A program made the position numbers and the translations under genes. The notes below the pieces were generated by a model, which saw only the letters and a program-made list of their open reading frames with translations, did no database searches and was not told the DNA's origin. A DNA stretch of 10,083 nucleotides, taken from positions 1 to 10,083 of the forward strand of contig JAFEBC010000285.1 of the NCBI GenBank assembly GCA_018266095.1, written 5' to 3'. Numbering within the stretch: position 1 is the stretch's first letter; each line of letters begins with the position of its first letter. Origin of the DNA: Deltaproteobacteria bacterium. GTDB taxonomy: Bacteria; Myxococcota; Myxococcia; Myxococcales; 40CM-4-68-19. Below, piece after piece: positions 6,199 to 10,083 of this stretch.

Positions 6199-7353
6199 CT
6201 ACTTCTTGTAAATCTTCATGAACGTGCAGGCGTCGTCCTTCCCGTCCGCACACAACTGCCGCATCTTGTTCAGCGCCCACTGCCGCTCCGGCGCGTCGTA
6301 CTGCGAGTCGATCGCGTAGTGACACGCCTGCACGTTGTCCTTGTCCCGGCACAGGCTCGCGATCTTCTCGTGCGCGTACTTCACGTTCGCCTGGTCGGCC
6401 TCCACCGACTTCTCCAGCGAGTAGCAGACCATCGGGTTGTTCGCGTCGCAGCCCTTGCGCGCGGAGGCGCGGGCGCGGGCGATGAAGTCCTTCTTCTCGT
6501 CGTCGTCCTTGGTGCCCATCTTGGCCATGATGCAGGCGTTCAAGTCCGCGCCGGTGCGGCAGCCGTAGGCGTAGATCATCTGCGCCATCTCCGGCGACTT
6601 GGTGATGCCGAAGTTGCCGTAGCCGTACGCGCTGGCGAGCGAGAAGCAGTCCTTGGCGCTCTCGCGGCACTGCTTCTGCACGAAGCAGTGGGTGTTGTCG
6701 CTGCACGAGCCGTTGAGCGCGGCCTCGACCGAGGAGGGCGTGGGCGCAGCGGCGGCGGGCGCGGGAGGGGGAGGCGGCGCGGTCACTGGCGATTGATGCG
6801 GCGCTGAGGCGGCCGTCTGCGCGGGAGCTTGCGTGGCGGCTGCGGGTGGCGGCGCGACTGGAGCGGCGACCGGGGTCAGGGCCGCGAACAACTTGCGCAC
6901 GTTGTCCGGCATCGCGTCGTCGAGCTCGTCGAGCGTCTTGCCGCTGACCTGCGCGCCCGACACCATGCGGCCGTCGTGCGTGTCGTGCAGGCGCATGTCG
7001 AGCTTGTACTTGCTGCCGAACTTGAGCAGCTCGCCGGAGACCACGAGGTCCGCGCCCAGGCGGCGGCCGGTGTCGACCTCGCACTCTCCCTCGCACTCCG
7101 CGAGCGTCTTGCCCTGCGCCTGCACGAGGACGAGCATGTTCTCGCGCGTCATCACCTTGAGGCCCGCGCCGGACTCCAGCGCCTTCGAGCGCACCACGTT
7201 GGCGAGGTAGATCGGGTCGACCTCCTCGGCCTCCTTGCCCTTGAGCTTGCTCTTGAAGTCGAGCACCGCGACCACCTTGCTCGAGTCGGCGAGGGCGGGA
7301 GCGGCGAACACGACGGCGCAACAGAGAGCCAGGGCGCGGGTGAAAGAGTGCAT
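6199..7353 (-). CDS. Secreted TolB/CsgG-like domain protein with Hcp-type Sel1-like repeats
   Basis: This 384-residue protein has three parts. A Sec signal peptide (1-22, ending APALA) shows export to the periplasm. Residues 26-158 are a TolB N-terminal/CsgG-like domain (VVAVLDFKSKLKG, VMTRENMLVLV, CEGECEVDTGRRLGADLV, RLHDTHDG), the close paralogue of the lipoprotein at 1463-2125. An Ala/Pro linker (161-208) leads to a helical region (215-384) with cysteines in pairs 7-9 residues apart: C229/C236, C265/C274, C302/C310, C335/C344 and C368/C376. The pairs repeat every 33-37 residues. That is the layout of Sel1-like repeats stapled by one disulfide each, as in Helicobacter cysteine-rich (Hcp) proteins, which act as binding scaffolds. 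No enzyme motif is visible. The paralogue carries a lipobox and lacks the repeats. The ATG has only a weak GGCGG upstream. The gene is convergent with the TOPRIM gene and divergent from the permease. Confidence 0.75.
   Translation of the reverse strand: MHSFTRALALCCAVVFAAPALADSSKVVAVLDFKSKLKGKEAEEVDPIYLANVVRSKALESGAGLKVMTRENMLVLVQAQGKTLAECEGECEVDTGRRLGADLVVSGELLKFGSKYKLDMRLHDTHDGRMVSGAQVSGKTLDELDDAMPDNVRKLFAALTPVAAPVAPPPAAATQAPAQTAASAPHQSPVTAPPPPPAPAAAAPTPSSVEAALNGSCSDNTHCFVQKQCRESAKDCFSLASAYGYGNFGITKSPEMAQMIYAYGCRTGADLNACIMAKMGTKDDDEKKDFIARARASARKGCDANNPMVCYSLEKSVEADQANVKYAHEKIASLCRDKDNVQACHYAIDSQYDAPERQWALNKMRQLCADGKDDACTFMKIYKK
7052..7086. repeat. 35-base exact repeat, copy 2 (within TolB-like domain)
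   Basis: This is identical over 35 bases, and in the same orientation, to 1638-1672. Both lie in the codons for the conserved ECEVDTGRRLGA stretch of the paralogous genes, about 5.4 kb apart. Confidence 0.85.
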
Positions 7354-7418
7354 GCCGCCAAGCGTACAACGATCGGCGCGCGGTCGTCCTCTGGAGCGGT
7401 GTACTGTCGCCTCAACGC
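7354..7418. promoter_or_regulatory. Divergent intergenic region with imperfect dyad
   Basis: This 65-base gap separates the Sel1-repeat gene (leftward) and the permease operon (rightward). ACGATCG (7369-7375) and CGGTCGT (7381-7387) form 7-bp arms with one G-T pair around a 5-base GCGCG centre, near the middle of the gap. It could be an operator shared by both directions. TACTGT (7402-7407) might be a -10 for the permease, but I see no matching -35, and the ATG has no clear Shine-Dalgarno at the usual distance. Confidence 0.3.
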
Positions 7419-8789
7419 ATGGCCACCGAGAACTCCACCGCGCACCGCACCCTGGGCCTCGCCGACGTCCTGGGCATCGGCATCAACGGCATCATCGGCT
7501 CCGGCGTGTACCTGCTCGTCGGCCCGCTGGCGGCGCGCTCGGGTGCGGCCAGCGTCTTCGGCGTGCTCGCGTGCGGCATCCTGTGCGGCGTCATCGCGCT
7601 GTGCTTCGCAGAGCTGGCGTCGATGTTCGATCGCTCGGGCGGGCCCACCATCTATGCGCGCGAGGCCTTCGGGCCCCTGCTCGGCTTCGCGGCGGGCTGG
7701 TTCGGCGCAGCCACCGGCATCCTCGGCCTCGCGGCGGTGGCGGTCGGGTTCTCGGGCACGCTGGCGCGGGTGGTGCCGCAGATCGATCTGATCCCCCAGG
7801 GCCGCACGCTGATGGCCGTGCTCGTGATCGTGGGCTTCGGAGCGCTCAACCTGCGCGGCGTGAAGCTGGGCGGGCGCACCTCGACGGTGCTCTCGGTGGT
7901 GAAGGTGGCGCCGCTGGTGCTGCTCGCCATCGTCGGGCTCGCGCGCGTGCCGTCGTCGCTCCTCGCGCAGGTGTTCGACACGCCGCAGCTCGCGCCGGGG
8001 GCAGAGGCGATCACCTGGACCGAGGGCGTCGCGCGCGCGGCGTTCCTCTCCGTGTTCATGATGTCGGGCTTCGACTACGCGGCCGTGCCCGCGGGCGAGG
8101 TGAAGGAGCCGCGGCGCACCATCCCGCTCGCGCTGGTGTTCAGCCTCCTGGGCGCGACCGCGCTCTACGTGATCCTGCAGCTCACCGCGCTCGCCACCGT
8201 GCCGGGCCTTGTGCTCGTGCAGCCGGCGGGCACGCAGCACAACCATCCGCTCCTCGACGCCGCGCAGGTGCTCTTCGGGCCCATCGGCACGCCGTTCATC
8301 GGGGTCGCCGCGCTGTTGTCGATGCTCGGTTACTGCGCGGGCGTGGCGCTCGTGGCGCCGCGCTACATCGTGGCGCTCTCGGAGGACGGCGTGCTCAGCC
8401 GGCGTCTGCGTCAGCGCACGCGCTTCGGCACGCCGGGCGCGGCCATCGGCGTGTCCACGCTCATCGCCGCGGGCCTCGCCATCCTGCTCGGCTACACCTC
8501 GCTCGTCGACGCGTCGAACGTGGTCATCCTCTCTGGCTACGCGGGCACCGCGCTGGCGACGCTGGTGCTGCGCCTGCGCAAGCCCGACCTCCCGCGGCGC
8601 GTGAAGCTTCCGTTCGGCATCGTCATCCCCGCGCTCGCCATCGGCGCGAGCCTCGTCTTGCTCTGGTCCGCCAAGCCCAAGGCCACCGAGTGGATCTTCG
8701 CGGGCGAACTCTTGCTCATCGGCGCCGTGGTGTGGATCGCCACCGCGCTGGCCCGCCGCGACGCGCACTCGGGAGATGACTTGCCGTGA
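7419..8789 (+). CDS. APC-superfamily amino-acid permease
   Basis: At 456 residues this is the usual size of a 12-helix amino acid-polyamine-organocation transporter in the inner membrane. Helix 1 has the unwound substrate-binding motif GINGIIGSGVY (21-31). AELASMFDRSGGPTIYA (64-80) matches the helix 2-3 region (typically AEL...P..GG.Y.Y). MSGFDYAAVPAGEVKEPRRT (215-234) matches the helix 6 motif G[FY]E....EEvknP.r.iP. Further hydrophobic spans run to about 443, ending in a short polar tail. The transporter most likely imports or exchanges an amino acid or amine using an ion gradient; the substrate cannot be read from sequence. Its stop overlaps the next start (GTGA), so it heads an operon of at least three genes. 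It is divergent from the Sel1-repeat gene. Composition is typical of the host. Confidence 0.9.
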   Translation: MATENSTAHRTLGLADVLGIGINGIIGSGVYLLVGPLAARSGAASVFGVLACGILCGVIALCFAELASMFDRSGGPTIYAREAFGPLLGFAAGWFGAATGILGLAAVAVGFSGTLARVVPQIDLIPQGRTLMAVLVIVGFGALNLRGVKLGGRTSTVLSVVKVAPLVLLAIVGLARVPSSLLAQVFDTPQLAPGAEAITWTEGVARAAFLSVFMMSGFDYAAVPAGEVKEPRRTIPLALVFSLLGATALYVILQLTALATVPGLVLVQPAGTQHNHPLLDAAQVLFGPIGTPFIGVAALLSMLGYCAGVALVAPRYIVALSEDGVLSRRLRQRTRFGTPGAAIGVSTLIAAGLAILLGYTSLVDASNVVILSGYAGTALATLVLRLRKPDLPRRVKLPFGIVIPALAIGASLVLLWSAKPKATEWIFAGELLLIGAVVWIATALARRDAHSGDDLP

Positions 8790-9523
8790 GCCCCGCGCAG
8801 GCGTCCGGCGGCGGCTTCTTCGACGGCGTCGCGGGGATCTTGGACAAGCTGCGCTGGGCCTTCGTGCCGCTGGCGATGGCCGCGCTGGTCGCGGTCGGTG
8901 TGCACGCCGCGGCCGATGTGCTCGACGATCAGTTCCTCGCGCTCGCCGACAGAGCCGACGCGATCTTCGACGGCTTCGTGTCGCGCTGGGAATTGACGCG
9001 GCCCTTGGTGGACCTCGTCGATCTCGAGGAGCGTACGTGGTTCGCGCGCGCGCTGGCGCTGTCGTTCGAGCTCTTCGCGGATCTCGTGGTGGCGTTGCCG
9101 ATGCTGGGCTACGACGAGAAGCTCGACGAGTGGCGGCGGCTCAAGGAGCTCCTCCAGCGCGCCGGGAAGCGGCCCACGCTCCTGCGGGTGACGCGCGCGC
9201 CGATCGCCCTCGCGCTCTGCCTCGCGGGCGTGTTCGGCACGCGGCGGCTCGTGAGCGGACAGCTCTTCGTGTCGCTGCGGCACCTCTTCGGCGCGGGCGG
9301 CGCGTCCGGCATCGGGCGCATCGCGGGCATCCTGGTGTTCGCCGTCATCGCCACCTCCATCGCCTGGCGCGTCTTCATCCGCGCCCTCGAGTACGCCGAC
9401 GCGCGCTCGGAGCCGCGCACGCCGCGCACGATCCTGGCCGGCCTCGTGCCCACGCTGTTCCTCTTGCCGCTGGCTTGGGCCGCGATCTTCCGCGCGGCGC
9501 ATTGGAGCGCGCTGTGGCGATGA
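8786..9523 (+). CDS. Polytopic membrane protein of unknown function
   Basis: The 245-residue protein starts at a GTG inside the permease stop (GTGA overlap) and ends in an ATGA overlap with the next gene, so it is the middle of a translationally coupled set. Likely membrane spans are at about 24-44, 86-106, 138-152, 178-197 and 216-236. Between the first two spans is an acidic soluble stretch (DVLDDQFLALADRADAIFDG and onward), and a charged loop, DEKLDEWRRLKELLQRAGKR, lies at 110-129. No known motif or catalytic residue pattern is visible and I do not recognise the family. Coupling to a transporter suggests an accessory role, but a structural link to the third gene is just as possible. Confidence 0.75.
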   Translation: MSPAQASGGGFFDGVAGILDKLRWAFVPLAMAALVAVGVHAAADVLDDQFLALADRADAIFDGFVSRWELTRPLVDLVDLEERTWFARALALSFELFADLVVALPMLGYDEKLDEWRRLKELLQRAGKRPTLLRVTRAPIALALCLAGVFGTRRLVSGQLFVSLRHLFGAGGASGIGRIAGILVFAVIATSIAWRVFIRALEYADARSEPRTPRTILAGLVPTLFLLPLAWAAIFRAAHWSALWR

Positions 9524-10083
9524 TCCCTCCGCGCCCGCGCTTCTTCGGGGTGCGCCGCGTGCTCGACTTCGCGGCGGCCGTGCTCTGCATCTGGGCCGGC
9601 CTCGCGCACACACCGCCCGGGGCGCTCCTGCGCTTCACCATCGCCAGGCTCACCAACACGCACACCAGCGCGCGGCCGCTCTTCGCGTACTACACGGGCG
9701 GCATCTACGAGTCAGCGCCCGCGATCACCAAGCCCTTGCCGCCGCCCGTGCACGCGCTCTCCGCGCAGGATGCGCTCGGCGCCGGGGCCGCGATCGCGCT
9801 CGACAACCTGGAGGCCGCGCAGCGCACGGTGCCGCTCGCGATGCTCGCTCGTGAGGGCGTGAACGAACGCGAGGCGCTCGATCCGCACGCGGGCCCGCAT
9901 CATCTCTCCATTGCCATCACGCGGCTGCGCGACCGCTACGGCTCTGAAGACCTCGCCATGCTCGCGCTCTTCTGCGGCGATGAGTCCGCGCGCTACGCCA
10001 AGGAGCAAGCGCCCGCGAATGCGGAGCTGCCGCAGCTCGTGCGCGTGCTGCCGCGCGGTCTGTGCGATCGCGGCCCGCTCGCC
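9520..10083 (+). CDS. Membrane-anchored protein of unknown function, 5' part (runs off the window)
   Basis: An ATG overlapping the previous stop (ATGA) opens a frame of 188 codons with no stop before the window ends, so the C-terminus is missing. The N-terminus is basic (MIPPRPRFFGVRRV) followed by one hydrophobic span (about 13-30), a signal anchor or signal peptide. The remainder would lie in the periplasm. A tyrosine-containing segment, LFAYYTGGIYE, precedes a proline-rich turn. Residues 80-165 look helical and include HHLSIAITRLRDRYG and DLAMLALFCGDESARYA. That arrangement faintly recalls the helices after the catalytic core of SLT lytic transglycosylases (regular-length chain, then ALAAYNAG), but the active-site glutamate motif is not clear, so I do not assign it. 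Codon use and operon position strongly support a real gene. Confidence 0.72.
   Translation, partial: MIPPRPRFFGVRRVLDFAAAVLCIWAGLAHTPPGALLRFTIARLTNTHTSARPLFAYYTGGIYESAPAITKPLPPPVHALSAQDALGAGAAIALDNLEAAQRTVPLAMLAREGVNEREALDPHAGPHHLSIAITRLRDRYGSEDLAMLALFCGDESARYAKEQAPANAELPQLVRVLPRGLCDRGPLA

Noticed and set aside
7152..8768. Minus-strand open frame of 538 codons across the permease
   Set aside because: Extremely rich in Arg, Glu, His and Ala, without a domain; the permease on the plus strand has clear family motifs.
8537..9613. Minus-strand frame of 358 codons across the membrane-protein genes
   Set aside because: Same shadow pattern; conflicts with a tightly coupled plus-strand operon.
9520..10083. 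Lytic transglycosylase (SLT) call for the last open frame
   Set aside because: Only a weak resemblance around 120-160; no clear catalytic Glu-Ser or GLMQ-type motif in the visible part.
1..10083. CRISPR array, tRNA or rRNA genes
   Set aside because: No regularly spaced repeats, and no tRNA cloverleaf or rRNA sequence recognised by reading; coding sequence fills nearly all the window.

Overview
The window is GC-rich DNA (about 70% G+C outside one island). It packs genes tightly, with GTG starts and 4-base start/stop overlaps, and has no gene-free stretch longer than about 110 bases. A TolB/CsgG-like domain with the phrase CEGECEVDTGRRLGAD, fused in one case to Cys-paired Sel1-like repeats, together with several secreted proteins of unknown role, suggests a myxobacterium or related Myxococcota. 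That is an inference from style and families, not a species identification.

Layout. At the left edge are the last 30 codons of an IS110-family transposase (3-95, +). Next comes a leftward cluster of three exported proteins: a lipoprotein (2727-2122), a TolB-like lipoprotein (2125-1463, overlapping it by 4 bases) and a secreted protein with a zinc phospholipase C/S1-P1 nuclease-like motif (1355-177). Divergent from this cluster is a full-length propionyl-CoA carboxylase beta subunit (2826-4472, +), followed by a small candidate hairpin terminator. Then comes a two-gene island with clearly lower G+C: an OLD/AAA_21-type ATPase (4559-5587) and a TOPRIM/DUF4276-like protein (5584-6189), overlapping as GTGA and with their own candidate promoter. 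It ends 9 bases from a convergent gene (7353-6199, -). That gene encodes a second TolB-like protein, a close paralogue of the first, with a C-terminal block of disulfide-type Sel1-like repeats. Divergent from it is a rightward operon: an APC-superfamily amino-acid permease (7419-8789), an unrecognised polytopic membrane protein (8786-9523) and an unrecognised anchored protein (9520 to beyond the window), joined by GTGA and ATGA overlaps.

How it fits together. The pccB product carboxylates propionyl-CoA to methylmalonyl-CoA, but its biotin-carboxylase/carrier subunit is not here. The minus-strand genes look like envelope components. The ATPase plus TOPRIM pair has the logic of split OLD-family or PARIS-type anti-phage systems and is the best candidate for an undescribed system. 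It sits between two paralogues that share long near-identical DNA blocks, and an insertion-sequence end lies about 4.5 kb away.
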